64,000 nt of DNA from Membranipora membranacea (GCA_914767715.1 OU612075.1:188001-252000), one strand, 5' to 3'; shown: positions 40,194 through 63,619, counted from the stretch's first letter. Notes: generated by a model from the sequence alone, not told the origin. Made by a program: numbers and translations.

Positions 40194-42898
40194 TTAGTTG
40201 ACGCTAATATTACCATCGTTATCGTTTTCTTTGCCTGTCGGTGCGTGTACCGGAGCTCGCTTAGTCTCTATAGCATTAAAATCTATCACTATCTTTTGCA
40301 TACGAGGTTTGAACTCTCTAAAATACAACCAAGAGAATCCAAAAAATTAGTAATAATAGAAGGTTTTGATTTTAGACAGTTCACAAAGGAGAGGCAACAA
40401 AGCAAAACGTGTGAGGTTTTCTAATGTGATAGTTGACTGGTGGTGCGGACTACCATATACAAGATACCAAACAATACAAGCTGCTTTCCGCTGCATTCAT
40501 TTGTTCGGTTAGAGAGAATATCCATTTCATCGCTCTGCGGAGACAAAACCTATCACCTATCAGATAGAACTACTCACCTGTATTTGACACTGGCCATGGT
40601 TAGAAGCTTTCTACTGGCTTGCATAATCTTATCTGTGTGGTACTTATCTGAATAGTAAATCACCTACAAAATGTATTCATAAACAATTATATATATTATA
40701 TATATATATGTTCGCTAAAGATACCTGAACCCATGCTAAACCATATTCCTCCAAAAAATATATTATAATAATTTTATTATCCCCTCAGAGGAGACTGAGT
40801 ACACAAACAGACTTTAAAGTATTAGGAGGAGTTGAAGGCTTGCTAATAATTATTTCTCTCCCTCCTTACTTTACATAGACTTTTATATAGTCTAGACTCT
40901 AGAATCTAGACTCTAGAATCTAGACTCTAGATTAATGGCTAGCTAGCCAATATTTAATCCTCTCGGCCAGTGATCAGTAGTACTTCTGCTAGATTATCGT
41001 GTCCCCTTATTTTCCTAATTTAGGAACCAAAGAACACAGAAGTCTATTGTGTGATGTTGACTATTTTACAGTCTCACCTCTCTAATTCCTGATTGTATGA
41101 TAAGCTTAGCACATTCATTACACGGGAACAGAGCCACATAGATTGTACAGTCGTGTACATCTGCTGAGTTCTTATTCATAATCGCATTCAGCTCTGCATG
41201 ACAAACTAAAATAAATGCAAGAAAATACTAAAGACTCCACACTCACTCTGGTAACATTTGGCTATATAAACCACATTGATATGGATATTAAAATATGAAA
41301 AAGTTTGGTGAAGGTAAAAGTGTGCCATTAATACACCTACTTGCGTAGGATAAAGAAAATATCTAATGACTCAGTAGAGCTCATTTGTTTTGTTACATAC
41401 TAACATCTAAAAAGAATACTGGCCATTTGGCTGCAAGGCATCCTCCTGACTCAACACAAACACACAAAAATTAAAACATAGGGGTCATTGGGCTCTTTTT
41501 ATGATGGCAGGTAGTTATGTACATGGTTTCTGTTAGGCTACAGGGCAGGCAATTCCCAATGAATTGCTATGGTTTAGAACACTTTGGGAGTAAAGTGAGT
41601 CACAGAAAATTAGGTACAAAACAAAATGTTGTGTTCTTGGGTCTCAAAGAAAGTTTAGGCATTTTATTATCCATTCCGCTTTAGCAAACTTGATATTTAA
41701 GTTGCCATACATGATCTGATGAAGTAGACAGACAGACAGACTGGAGGATACTTTGATCTGCTGACACACTAACCATAAGGGTATTTAGTCTCTAGCCAGT
41801 CTCCAGTTCGCTGCCATGGTAGATTATCGTCATGACAACCATTAGGCATACCGTTATATCCAATCCCTACTATCTTCTTTGTCTTATTCACAATACAGGC
41901 ACCAACCTGTAATAGTCATCAGAACCTGTCAATAAGTAAGGAAACAGTTTTAGTTTTATCATATTGTTATAATTGGTCACACATTATGTCTAAGCTAGGC
42001 CCCCGATTGCTGGGAAATGCCTCCATTGCGTTGGCTGGCGTTTTGGCACTTTATTTTTTTCCATTTCCACCACTGACCATTACGGAATCAGATCGCAAAT
42101 AGCTGACCGTTTATTCTGATGGTTAATGTGCTGTACTTGCAAGTTGTGTTGAATAGTTACTATAACGAGGAGGGGAATGTGTTTGTGAGTTTGATAGTGA
42201 TTTAAAGGGCAACCAAGGTTTCGCAGCAATGCATTAATGGGTAGCAAATAATGTGCTGGGCAGCATCAGCTTTGTGCATTACGCCATGCAAAACTCAAAG
42301 TAGTTGCTGACTCTAAGCTGGGTAACCCTTCAGTTTAGGGGAGGTTCCAAGACTTTGCTGTAATAATTATAGAGCACAACCTAAATAATAACAGGAACAG
42401 GAAACTGCTATGTGGTATTCTCTTTTAGCTGAGTTTGAGTGCCTGATGGAAGAAATGTTTCACAAGAATTCTGGGCGAATAATCATCCGAATTATATTTT
42501 GTCTTTTTCCCCATGCAGAAGGTGCAATCTGCTATTAATCAATGGCCATCAATGAGAAGTTGTTTGAAACCTTGGTTGCCCTTTAAAGCAACCTGTCCGA
42601 GAGTTGTAAAAGTGATGGTAAAGGTATTAGTGAATTGATTTGTGGGAATTCTTTCATATGAGCAGAGGAATGAATGTTTTTTTAGACAGATCAAAATTTC
42701 AGTATATAAAACCCTCCAGGGTAATGAGGGGTAAAGGAGATTTCAAGTAAGTCACTCAACCTGACTACTCGGATCTTTACTTCTCTGAGCTGAGAGAAAA
42801 GCAAGAGCCATAAAATATTCATCCCACTGGAGATAATCTTCTCTCTTTGCTACATTTGTCACACAATGGTCAGTTTGATCTCCTCCCCACTCCGCCAT
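40194..42898 (-). CDS. DCTD: Deoxycytidylate (dCMP) deaminase
   Basis: Five exons on the minus strand: 42761-42898 (start), 41774-41906, 41078-41205, 40578-40663 and 40194-40317 (stop). All phases agree, giving 202 residues; the human enzyme is 178. The protein deaminates dCMP to dUMP, feeding thymidylate synthesis in the cytosol. Diagnostic segments are [16 protein letters not shown] near the start, [13 protein letters not shown], and the zinc site CHAELNAIM (His93, proton-shuttle Glu95) with PCNEC (Cys119, Cys122). SDKYH, VIDFNAI and the dCMP-deaminase order of motifs follow. The C-terminal tail after VIDFNAI is longer and hydrophilic ([15 protein letters not shown]...). The start at 42898 is the only ATG in this exon close to the conserved domain. 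Confidence 0.93.
40891..40931. repeat. TCTAGACTCTAGAA short tandem repeat
   Basis: About three 14-bp units rich in CTAG palindromes lie in a DCTD intron. Confidence 0.8.
42202..42586. mobile_element. TTAA-flanked MITE in DCTD intron 1
   Basis: A 22-bp perfect inverted repeat lies at 42201-42222 and 42566-42587. The outer TTAA (42202-42205 and 42583-42586) reads as a target-site duplication. The element body is therefore about 42206-42582 (377 bp), starting AGGGCAACCAAGG. There is no transposase. TTAA target sites are typical of piggyBac and Kolobok superfamilies; which one applies is not shown. Confidence 0.75.
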
Positions 42899-43711
42899 GG
42901 TATTGCCCTTCCGTATCTGTAACAAATATGCATGACTGCATGAGAGATGACAGATAGTAAATATTTCAGATTGATTCAATTATCTGTGTCTACCTTACCT
43001 TGCAACATGCGGCCTGTATAAATAATGTACTAATCCACAGGCGTTGAAAGAACAATTACTAGTAATTACCGGCCCCAACATTCCAAGAAAGATTACAATT
43101 AATCACAATTGGGTGGTTGGTACTGGCCATTGGCAGATAAATGCTTGAAGGTCCTACGGTTCACGGCTAGCAGAAACCCCCAGGGGCCAGCATGAGAGCA
43201 TCAATGAAAATATATTGATACACCCCCACTTGTGTGCACTTGTACTGACAACAATGATGGACCCATCCACTCAATTCAACAACTGGGGCCAGTCAATGAA
43301 AACAATTCATCAGCCATGGCAAGTATGAGTTATCTCTCTCTCTCTCTCTCTTCAGGTTACTCCGACGCGCCTTTGGGGAAAAGCATAAGACGGAAGTGTA
43401 GCTTTGATTGTTCGGGTCTAGCGTTGATCAGTGTTGAATCTGAAGTCAGCGTCTGCAGTAGACTCATGGAAAAAATAACATTTATAGACACAGTTAATCA
43501 ACTTTCAGGCATAGAAAATCTATAAACAATATAAATATAAATAATAAGCATAAAATATTTGCCTCTGAAACGCAAAAATAAAGTGTTGTTGTTACATGCC
43601 CATTTAATCATAATGCACAAAAACCAAAAAGTTAGGGGCATGTCCTAGTACATTGTTACGGTTGAGCATGAGTCATTGTGATCAGGGCTATCGAATCATT
43701 TAATCTAAGTT
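42899..43711. other. 5' flank of DCTD; no further gene called
   Basis: Contains a (TC)n run at 43331-43352. A 97-codon plus-strand frame at 43232-43525 crosses the run and has no recognised relatives. The DCTD promoter should lie near 42900-43200 but no clear motif was identified. Confidence 0.35.
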
Positions 43712-44030
43712 TTAGCATTTAACATGTGATCGCATGCAGTTGTAAAAGGTGTCTTTAAAAGTGTTAGAGTTAAATTGAGGGTTAATTGTGTTACCTCTGG
43801 TATAGTGTGTGGTTACAAAAGTTATATAATCATTGATGTCAATATCATAATCTCCAAGCTGTATTTTGTTGATCAGCTGTATGTCTAAATGATGTCGCCT
43901 GTCAAACAAAGAAATAATGTTATGTTTTTCCATAGTCTCTGTCAGTCTGTGACGCTGTCCATTTGATCCAGGTGGTAGATCCACCTGACTGCTTTACATT
44001 GCACCGAGTCAATAGTAAGACTTTATTTAC
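43712..44030 (-). pseudogene. Non-LTR reverse transcriptase tail relic
   Basis: The minus strand reads CKAVRWIYHLDQMDSVTD, then after a frameshift LFDRRHHLDIQLINKIQLGD, DYITFVTTHYTRG and NTFKDTFYN. The '(Q/R)xRAVRWIY...' and 'RRxxLDxxLxxKI' pattern is typical of the end of LINE ORF2. Frameshifted and 5'-truncated. Confidence 0.6.
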
Positions 44031-44116
44031 TTTTACATTTGAAAGTATGACATTGGACTGCTATGAGTGAGCAGGGAGAATGGAAGGGGGTATGAGTGAC
44101 TGAACACCATACACAT

Positions 44117-44278
44117 GATAGATGATCCTAAGCATGTGCAGTCAGTTATGATGATGGGTTGCAGATGTGGTGAAGACATGCATGCCGTATCGTATGATAC
44201 GATACATGCATGTCTTCACTTCACCACATCTGCAACCCATCATCATAACTGACTGCGCATGCTTAGGATCATCTATCA
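44117..44278. repeat. Large imperfect palindrome (about 70-bp arms)
   Basis: The left arm begins gatagatgatcctaag at 44117. The right arm ends with its complement at about 44278, with a centre of TATCGTA-TGA-TACGATA near 44188-44204. The arms differ mainly by a 5-bp tandem insertion (gaagtgaag) and one base. The structure could be a foldback element or MITE. It ends about 320 bp before the GPT start codon. Confidence 0.85.
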
Positions 44279-44424
44279 TCATTATCATGCTTGACATCAC
44301 ATATCAGGCTCAACATGTGGTAGAAGATATCTTGAATTGACTGTGTTTATCTGATTTTGCCTGAGTATTAACATTTTGACTGCATGGTGTTGGTGCAGAA
44401 TACTCCCGCCATATTCACAATTAG

Positions 44425-44483
44425 GCTCTGATTGGCACATATCCTATCATCCCGCCCATTAGGTTGAGTTGCCCAATCAGACA
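44425..44483 (+). promoter_or_regulatory. Candidate GPT promoter with paired CCAAT boxes
   Basis: CTGATTGGC (inverted CCAAT, about 44428) and GCCCAATCAG (about 44471) lie about 130-175 bp before the GPT ATG. They flank a short CCCGCCC stretch. Motif and position suggest an NF-Y/Sp1-type proximal promoter; this is inference. Confidence 0.4.
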
Positions 44484-44601
44484 AGCTTAATCAAACAGGA
44501 AGTATATGCTGTCTAGAGTGTCCTAATGTCGCAAAGTTCTGGAAATTTTACTCAAAATAAAATCTGAAAAAATCAGTAACTTCTGCATAATTTGCCTTAA
44601 A

Positions 44602-54543
<9,942 letters not shown>

Positions 54544-57500
54544 ACTGAGTGATGTTTTAGTTTCAGCTGTTTGTTTAGATTCAGTGACATGTATGACTTA
54601 ACACTTCATGTTGTGTCATGTATAATTTTGGCTCTCACAGCAAATTCAGCAAAACTGTTTTATGAGAGTTTTTAAGTATTTTTAACCTTGGCAATGTTTT
54701 TAACTGACAAGTCAGTTCAAATTGACAGCATTTGGATGTATGTGTGTAGCTTCACGCCACAATTTTTTATCGAGAATCTCGAATTTTTATCCAGTTTCAT
54801 GAGTCAGATACCCGGCAGCTTTAATTTCATTGCAATATATCTCTTCTTTTTTTTTGTATTTGCAAAATACTAAAAATTGAACACAAAACTTCATGACCCT
54901 TGTGTATCAGATAATTTATAGCTCCTTTAATTTGGTAGCGTCTTTAACTAGTTGTTATTTTGACCACATGACAATGGCAGTGTTCTATTGGGTTGGAGCA
55001 ATCTGGGAAAGTATCTATTATGCCAGCTAAAGGCGACTACTTCACCGATAAACAGAACCAGTGAAGCTTATTCCACTCTCTTAACAAATCTAGACCACGA
55101 GGCAGAGAGAAGATGATCCTACCTGATCTCAGTTGTTAGGTTTAGTTCATATTTTAATAAATTGAGTCATTATAAGAAAAAGAAAGCAAACAGACACAGT
55201 ACACATTGGCTCAGGAGAGAATATTAACATTCAACATTTAAAAAAAAAACTTCGAACCATAACTTTTGCTATAACTCTCAGAACTGTTATGCGTTTGTTA
55301 TCCGAAAACAATTAGGGTTCTCATTTCGGCCATCTATATCACTGTCATATTATTTATCTGAGTAGTAAAATTTTGCAAGCCTCTAACTCCAGTACATCTG
55401 AATATTATATACTAGAAGATTGGCATTGCCTTGGGGTTTCTAAAGTATGACATGACCTAGGTGAACTGGAAAATTGGGAGGAGGTTGTTTTGGGATGGAC
55501 ATTTTTATTTATAAATTTTTTTTTGATGCAATAAGAAATTTAAAAGACCAGTTAATTAAGGTAATTAGCATTATTATCATTTGTCCTTATCCTAACCAAT
55601 ATGGTAAACATAGCTAAAGCAGCCGGCTATTCCTCTCAGCTGTTTACGCTTTCCTTTTGATCTAAGTTTCATAGCTATGAGCTATGACTCATTTGCTTTT
55701 ACCATCAGCCAGCATTGTTACACACGGCAGCTCAGAGGAAGGATTATCTCTGGCCGCCAGCAAATTTCTTCATAATTATTGTTACAACTCAGCTCCAAGA
55801 CAGGAACCTGATAGTACCCTACACTAATGTAAGTTCAATTTATTAAATTTATAAGATTAATCTGATGCGTTCTTAAATGTAGCGAATTGTTTGTGTAGAC
55901 TTTTATCCATTGCAATGACTGTAACTTAAATTTTTGAGCATATATTATCATGTCAAGTATTCCATATGCACCATTATCATCTAACCAGATATTATATTAA
56001 ACTATCCATTTAAACCCTTTTTAGCGCTCTCAATTATCTACATGGAGGAGTAAATGTGCTGGTTAATTCAACGTCAACTCCAATCAATAATTGTAAGAGT
56101 CTAAATTTATCTTGTAATTCGCTTACTATGTTAATTGTTTTTTGTCTTGTTTTCAATTCTGATACGAATTTAATTCTATGTACTAGCTTCACTGCATACT
56201 GTATGTTAAATCGTTTCGTCTTGTCCTGTTCTATCGTTACATTGTCAGTATTTTTTATAGGTTACGTCTTTAAAATAAAATCATAACCCACAAGTCAGTT
56301 GGCAATTTATAGTACGGACGCACATACCAGCACAGAGGTAAGTCTATGTTTATACTCTGTGCAAATGACCGATAGGGCCAAGTGATGTTTGATATTGATT
56401 TCAACCTGCATTTAATGATATATTATTGACAATTGAACCGTTCACCCCAAATATGGCGAAAACACTCATCGACGCACATCATAGTGATTGATGAAGGTGG
56501 GTTCTTCGAAAGTCATCTGCTGTGTGGAGACGATAGTTTGGAGTCTGGAACAAAGATTGTGAAAATAATCCTTTCCCTAACCTAACTCATCAGAATAGAT
56601 CTGGGTATCAATCTTTGATCTTGCTCCTTTTTTTTATTCAAAGAACACTGCCAATTTTACTGGACACTGTTACATACATTACCTGTGGCAAACACTGATT
56701 ACCTGTAGCAAACGCTGCTAAACATTTTGTGTCAAATAAGCTAAACTCATTTATCATTATAGTGGTTTATGATTATTGTAATGCAAGAAAAAGGGAAGTT
56801 ATTATCATAAGACCCACAAAGAGAGGGCAGCAATCAAATATACAGTAAAGATTCTGTAACCCACAAAAACTGAAGTATAGTCGCAACACAAAATGTGATG
56901 GACTAAGAATGTTTGTTGTTCAGAGTTTTCCCATCAAGAAATGATGTGATCTGATGCTTTCTTTTGAAAGCCTATGGATGTGACAATATGGCGAGTGAGT
57001 TTGCTTTTAGACATATAGTCCCCCTTTCTTTAATGAAAACTGTTCCCGTCAAAAGGTATTACAGAGTACTATACCTTTGAACTCATCTTGCGATGGCCAA
57101 ATTTGAGTTATTTAATTCTAATATTGGTAGCTATATTCTATAACAGGTGAATTCACATTGAGCAAATATCTAACAGAGCATAAGAATTACAGAAGATAAA
57201 AGATTTTGGTTTGCAGTTCGTGGTCAAGACACAAACTGATACCGGAGTGCATGCCTGAATTCACACTCGCAAATTAAAGTGGTAAAAAGTGGCACATAAT
57301 CTGGCGAAGACTAATAAAATTTGGGCCACAGGTAAAAAAGGATAGAGGTTATCGTTATATAATAATAAAGTGTGCATGTTACATAACTGGATAAAGAGGA
57401 AGACCATCACTACTAAACATACACATTAAAATCTAATACAGGTGTAAACTCAAGATTTGAGCCTTTATCAGATCAGAGTGTCCCCTCTTCTGGAGTGGGA

Positions 57501-57590
57501 CACAAATCCTTGTTGATAAATTGTATATTAAAAACAGTAATAACACTGGCATCCACTGGACGTGATGATCATTATGCATCATGGTAGCAT
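54544..57590. other. Convergent intergenic region GPT / TMEM121-like
   Basis: No gene is supported. An AATAAA at about 55157 could serve as a GPT polyadenylation signal. The open frames at 54688 and 56056 are AT-rich or Cys/Ser-rich and unrecognised. Confidence 0.35.
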
Positions 57591-60500
57591 CTAAAACGAG
57601 GTATGATTATTGGTATCAGTTATTATGACATCACTTTTATCCACTCCATTTCCTATATTTTGATTTCCATTGTTGTGATTTTCCTCCATGGCGTCATTTT
57701 CTTTTCCATAATCATCCTTTTCCAAGGTTTCAACCTCCTTGGGTTGTTCTATGAATTCACCCTGGCCCTTACAGAACTCATGATACTCATAACTACAGTC
57801 ATAGACTTCTACGATACCAAATATTATCCCGAGAAGGTTCTTGACCAAGAACACTGACACAGAATGATCTGTATAGGCCGCTGCTATGTAGAGTCTGCAG
57901 GCGAGCAGAGGGGTGTTCAGGAATAACAACTCTACAACAAATGGAAAAAATTATCACAATTACACTTAAACCGTGATCGGAGAAAATCTATGGCACACCT
58001 TTAAGACAGCCAATGGCTTGGTTGGTTAAAGAACTTCAAACAGTAGGGGCTGTTATTTTACTCAAGTGTTTTTTTACACAAACAATTAAACACCGAATGG
58101 GCCTGCTTCTCCATGATACTATACTTCTGTTCCTCCATTAGCAGTCTCAGATGATGCACATTGCACAGTAGCCACCAAATGGTTGACACAGTCATACAAT
58201 AATCACATGATAGAACAAACGAATAGGCCTCAGATGTTTACTATGTCAACTGAAAGGATAAAAAAACTTACCCAATAAGGTCTTGATGATTTTAGTCATG
58301 AGAGATTTTTTAATGCTGGCAAAGTGATCGACAAATAAGCTTATCAGAACCACAGCAGGTCTTATCAGGTTCAGACTGACAATCAGTAAGATGTAGTTCT
58401 CCAGATGTACTGAAAACCCCTACAAAGATAAAAATATTATAGTAAGTAGAGGTATCATAATAACTGCATGGTGGGTACCTCAACACAAAGCACCCTATGA
58501 CCTTGAGTTTGACCTGTCCTCTCCATATTGAATGATATGGAATAAGGTTGCTGGTTAATTGAGAGCAATTCCTTAATGTAGGGAAATCATAGATTGGGCA
58601 GCTCATCTATCAAACTCAGACCGATAGGCTAAGCACCATGAAGAAAAGAACCCAAATGAAGCCTGTCTGTCATCAAAATTACAAATATTGTAGGAGTGAG
58701 ACGGTACCTTAACTCCCTCAATGCACTCACTTCATGGTCTTCTTCGGTTTCAAATAGAACTTCTAATATATCTACAGTGTCCAGTAGATCAATAGTGAAG
58801 TTCTTGATGAGAGCTATGATGGCCGCCCTCCGAGCCAGAGATTCGTGATTATGATGATGACCGACCGTAAAGAACACACATACTATCGCTGATAGGCTGT
58901 CAAATATAAAACACACCTGGTAATTCACTGACATGCTGTCACAGTAAAAATCTAGCATTGTGTCATAAACATTTATCTCCACATTGTCTATGCCATATAG
59001 GCCTACATAAATAAGTGAAGGGAACAAGTAATATTTATAATTAAGTCGTTTTGAATTAACGATTCTGAGTCGATTAACCTTGACAATTTCACTTATAATA
59101 AGTCTCTCATCTAGTTGGTCTGTTATATCATCTTTGGATGTAGCCTGAAATCTCTTGTTGGTTTGTTTATTTATAATTTACAAAAATGTCTAAGGAGTTA
59201 TCCGATTATTATCAGGTGGTAGATAACTCTAGCTGAGAATAATGTAACCCTTTCAAAACAGGCTATCAGGGAAGGCGGGACCCTGCCTGAGGCAATGTAT
59301 CCCTTAGTTCAGTAGCATTGATTTGAATGCTGTAAAGATCCCGCGTCTGGTAATATTTCGGAGTATTCAAAGTATTCTTACTCTCAGATAATAAAACTAA
59401 TGTTCAGTGAACTTTTAGGCAGTTTTAACAAGATGGAGTCTGACAGTGAATTACATAATTCTCTGAGAATACTCATGAGAAAGCCCAGTAAGTACAGAAA
59501 AATGTATGTCACTTCCCCACTGAACTTACACGAGCTAAATGTGAGTCAAGGTCAATCCATCTTATGGTACATATAATTTAAGTGATCGAGCCCATACTGG
59601 TATAGATAGCCACATATCAATGTTTATGCAAAATTTAGGATGTACAAAGCCTAACCGGTTAATGGGAGACTTTGTTCTGGCATTTACATTAAAGTGTCAG
59701 TTTTTTATTTGCTTACTGTGAACAAAGAATCTAAGATATAAGGAAATATCCCACACTGACAGTCTGTGCATGCTCTCCGCTAATCTTAGTCTATGTGCTC
59801 AGACACTCGTTTGGGACCATTGGAGCCTTCTGAGCACTTAGACTACACTAATCTTTACCAAATAGTCATTTTCAGATCACCAATTTCTTCGTGTTTTTCG
59901 ACATCACTTTTGAATATTATAGCCACTCTTGCTGCGATAAGTGCTCCGTATATTATCCAGGCAATGGCAGCTAAGGGTAAACCTGTAATATAAAATAAAA
60001 ATTTAATTGGCTTCGATTGTCAAACACGCTAACTTTGATTGTGATAGATTTTGTCCACTCATACCGTCTTCAAGCAGGTCGGAGAGTGTGTTTTAGCTGG
60101 AATGGAGAGTCGGCCATAACATAACCCATAACCCATAACCCTAACAAGTACTTATTGGCCCAAAATTTTAATTAAAATTTAAACCATGCAAATTATTTTG
60201 TGCCCTTGTACTTCAGAAAATTAGTGAATGGAGATAGCAGAATACAGTGGCAAGTTAAATTTTTTTTGGTTTCTTTACTTAGAGCATTGTACTAAATTAA
60301 ACCAATAATATTATTAATCTTGTGTTACATTTTTGATATAGCTTTGTCTATAAATCAATTATTTCAAACTAAGTAAACAATTTACTACTATTGTAGATAC
60401 TTGTCAGAGCATTTGGCCTATGTACAAGCAATGAGTTAACTCCTTGTACAAGCATGGGCGATAATTATTATATGGTCCAGTCTACAACTTTTACAACTCC

Positions 60501-63500
60501 TTGTCTAACTAACTAAGTATTAAAGGGTAATCTTTGGTGCTTAGACAGTGAGAAAATGTAATGTAGGATGAGGTCACATCAAGTGCACCTGGAGATCTGC
60601 AGAATGATTTAGGTATAGCATAGATCAAGTTTTATCAAATTTGCCCTCAGTCCGGTCATTCCCATTCTACTGGTGAGCCGGCGGCGGCTCAAAAGATAAA
60701 TGCAGACAAATCGGATCATGCTCATCCAGGTATAACCTGACAGTAATGTAAAATGTAAATGTAAATTTAAATCACTTTTTATTTAGCTGCTCTCCAGCAA
60801 TCTTTACATGAATATAAGATAGATACATATACATATTCAATTTAGCGCACTTCTGTACAAGGTAGGAGTGGGCAAGCTAGGCTATTGTCCAGAGAGCTCA
60901 CCTCCTTCAGCAGCATGGGTAGTGACCGGGATTCAAACCTGCAACTCTCAGATTGAGATACTCGAATCCTAACCGCTACGCCACCCTGCCTGCCCTGTTT
61001 ACTCGTGAACAGGCGGTAACATCTAACCCGTGAAATAACAATACTATATTTTTATCAAATACCATCTGAATATTCTCTGCATTGGGAACATGAACTTCTG
61101 TTCCAAACAAATTTTAATCTTTATTGAATGGGGTATGTATTATTCATAATCAATGATTTGCGAACAAATTGGCGTAGTTGAAGGACCAAGAGAGCAAGGT
61201 ATTGGTGCAAATTGATAAAGAGGCTCTAGCTCCCCAAGTCCAACTCATTCCAATTGAGAGACCTCTTCTACCCCCCCCCCCCCCCCAACGACCAGTAGGG
61301 CACTGACCATCACTCTATACATGAGCGTGACACCCTATGATAGTCTATAATATATGGGAAAATTTCAGAGGAATCTGATAGCCCTGTATTTTAGCGCCAT
61401 CAAAGTGGGATATTTTATGGAGTTTCAAATCAATCATAACAGTCAATAAAAATGTATGAGTTGTGTCAACATTGAGCCTCCCTCAGAATATAAAAGACTC
61501 AGTACAGAATTTGTGTCACATCGTCTGTGTACATAAAAATAGCCACACAGGGATTATAGTGTTATGGCCACTTATAACAAAGAGGGCGCCATTTGGGTAT
61601 CTTCAGCATCAAACCAGAGACTATAGTCTCTGATCAAACTAACAATCCAACATTTTTATTACTGGGCATTTGGCCTGTTAGCTGTTATCCCATAATATGA
61701 TTGCACACGGCTCCAAATATTCAATACAATACAGTGACATTAGTGATTGAAGTTTGTGTACATTATTTATTATAGTACCAGCTAATACATTGTATTTTGT
61801 GTTCCTTGTTTAAGAGTTCAAACTCTGCATAACATCACATGGGATGTCAATTTAGCTTTGTTGGGGATGTGGGTGAGAACGGAATGCCTCTACCAGGAAC
61901 CAGCAGGTAGAGTCTGAGGTATTCAATGCTATGAGTCAATGATGTTTTCTCACGTTAGGACTTAATTTCACGATTGCCCAGGGGTGTAAATCCCAGGGGT
62001 GTATATCTGGGCATGAAACATGAAAATCTGGGGTACTTTCTGGTATTTCAGACTGCATGATAATATCTCATAATACACATTACAAGCACGTCATCGGAAT
62101 ATTTCTGAAACAAAAACGTTTTATTATATTATCCCCTGCCCTCCGCCCCTCTCCTTACCTTTATCGAATCCGGTTACCTCTTTGTGTCTGGCTGACAGAT
62201 TTTCTATTCTCCATTCTCTCATATAGAATACAGTTATAAATAGAGCGATGACCAGACCGTCTCCCACAAACCATATCCACTGTGTCTTATCCTCCAGTGA
62301 CTGTAATATTGAATAATGAAATTTTAGTCAGGGGGTCAGTATAAATTTGTATCAATATAAATTTGTTCCCAAATCACGTACACAGAGCGTATATAGTTCC
62401 ATCATTGAGTGAGCAATTTGGGAACAAGACCCCTAGCAGGTCTCGCTTATTTACTGTGTGAGCGATCAGAGTCAGATTTTGGCTGTTTTTAATTGAAAAT
62501 CCCCTTCAAGTCTTGTGTGTGGTGAATCCCTCCAGGAGTAGTCGTATGCAAATAAGCTTTTTAGTACGCGACCTTCAGAGAAAGTAAACCGGACACCAGT
62601 CCATCTGTGTGATAACGTCAGCAGTGAAAAAATCCGCATACATACCATTCCTGTCCCCTGAATTTGTTGGGGTAAAACTCTAGATACATAGATAAAAGAT
62701 TGGTTATGGAACACAATTTATGTCATGAATCCTGATGGATTGAAGATTAGCAGGCAAAAAATATTTCTTCGGTAAATGAGAATCATTATTAGAGAGTCTA
62801 CTGGTTTCAGAGTTCATAGGGATGATAATTACTTTGGAAACTTTTTAACCTATATAAAATCAAAGCCGAAGATTATAAATACTCATTGAAAACTGCAACT
62901 TTAAAACCTGTCAGGGGTTCATTCATTTTTCAGAATCAACCAGATTTTAAACCATGCTGCTCTACACTACAATAAAAGCATCTAAAATTACTAGACAAAA
63001 ACCTCAACATCTCCCATATTATGATAACCTCACCCGCTGGATATTATACGAGGCTCAAACACAGGAAGTCTGATAATGGCAATTAAAAATAGAACCTCTG
63101 AGACAACTGTGTCCTCAAAATCCATAAACGCTTCAGATAAAGCTTCTATCAGAAGGTGTGGATAAAGTAATCCCTGCACTCGAAGCAAAATTTAGCACAG
63201 AAAGTAAGATACACATATTGTAGGCCTACTGCATAGTCACAGTTATATTTGAAGTCTGAACCTCCCAGACTCCTGCCTCGGCCGGTTGCTGAGTCGAGCC
63301 CTGCAGTCAGCCTATCAGAGCTGCCTAAACTGAGAACAAGATCATGATTCCGTTTTTTCTTGAGAAGGTTTGACCAAACAAACAGACGTCTCTGGCTAAG
63401 GCTCTGCTTGATAGGTGTTTAAGAAGGTACCAATTCCTGAGGTTATTGTATCCCTTCCCACTAAGTTTTGATAGCAAGGAGAGAGTAACAACTTACCCCA

Positions 63501-63619
63501 ACTAGATGGAGGTTGAGAAAGAAAGCTTGCAGTCCGGTTACCAGAACACATAAGATAATAGCGGGGAGGTTACGTAGACGTCCCAAACAAAACTTCCTCA
63601 GAGGATCATCAGCCACCAT
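57591..63619 (-). CDS. TMEM121: TMEM121-like multi-pass membrane protein
   Basis: Exons on the minus strand: 63497-63619 (from the ATG of MVADDPLRKF; an in-frame upstream ATG at 63668-63670 is possible), 62159-62300, 59859-59982, 58731-58935, 58272-58419 and 57591-57931. Phases agree, giving about 360 residues; vertebrate TMEM121 is about 319. Hydrophobic helices include LPAIILCVLVTGLQAFFL, FVGDGLVIALFITVFYM, LAAIAWIIYGALIAARVAII, FIFDSLSAIVCVFFT, ILLIVSLNLIRPAVVLISLF and VFLVKNLLGIIFGIVEV. The motifs WFVGDG, FTIDLLDTVDILEVLFE and DHSVSVFLVKNLLG line up with the TMEM121/CECR6 family (VGD, LDLLDLLDMQ, VSAIFVGKN). The C-terminal tail is acidic and Asn-rich. The acceptor at 58935 is weaker than the rest. 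Molecular function of the family is poorly known. Confidence 0.75.
60745..60992 (-). mobile_element. tRNA-derived SINE, second family
   Basis: On the minus strand the head has A-box-like GTGGCGTAGCGGTTAGGA and B-box-like GGTTTGAATCCC. The body ends in an ATGTAAATG-type tail near 60750. The body differs from the SINE pair in GPT introns. The tail motif resembles that of the plus-strand LINE end at about 11480, which could be its mobilising partner. Confidence 0.65.
61271..61286. repeat. C homopolymer run
   Basis: A run of about 16 C in an intron of the TMEM121-like gene. Confidence 0.9.

Larger units (their letters stand above)
59983..62158. other. Intron of the TMEM121-like gene
   Basis: Holds a SINE (about 60745-60992), a short ataaccc-rich stretch (60116-60142) and a C16 run (61271-61286). 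No other exon is seen. Confidence 0.4.

Noticed and set aside
43232-43525. 97-codon plus-strand frame
   Set aside because: Crosses a (TC)n run, Ser-rich, no family resemblance and no splice or promoter context.
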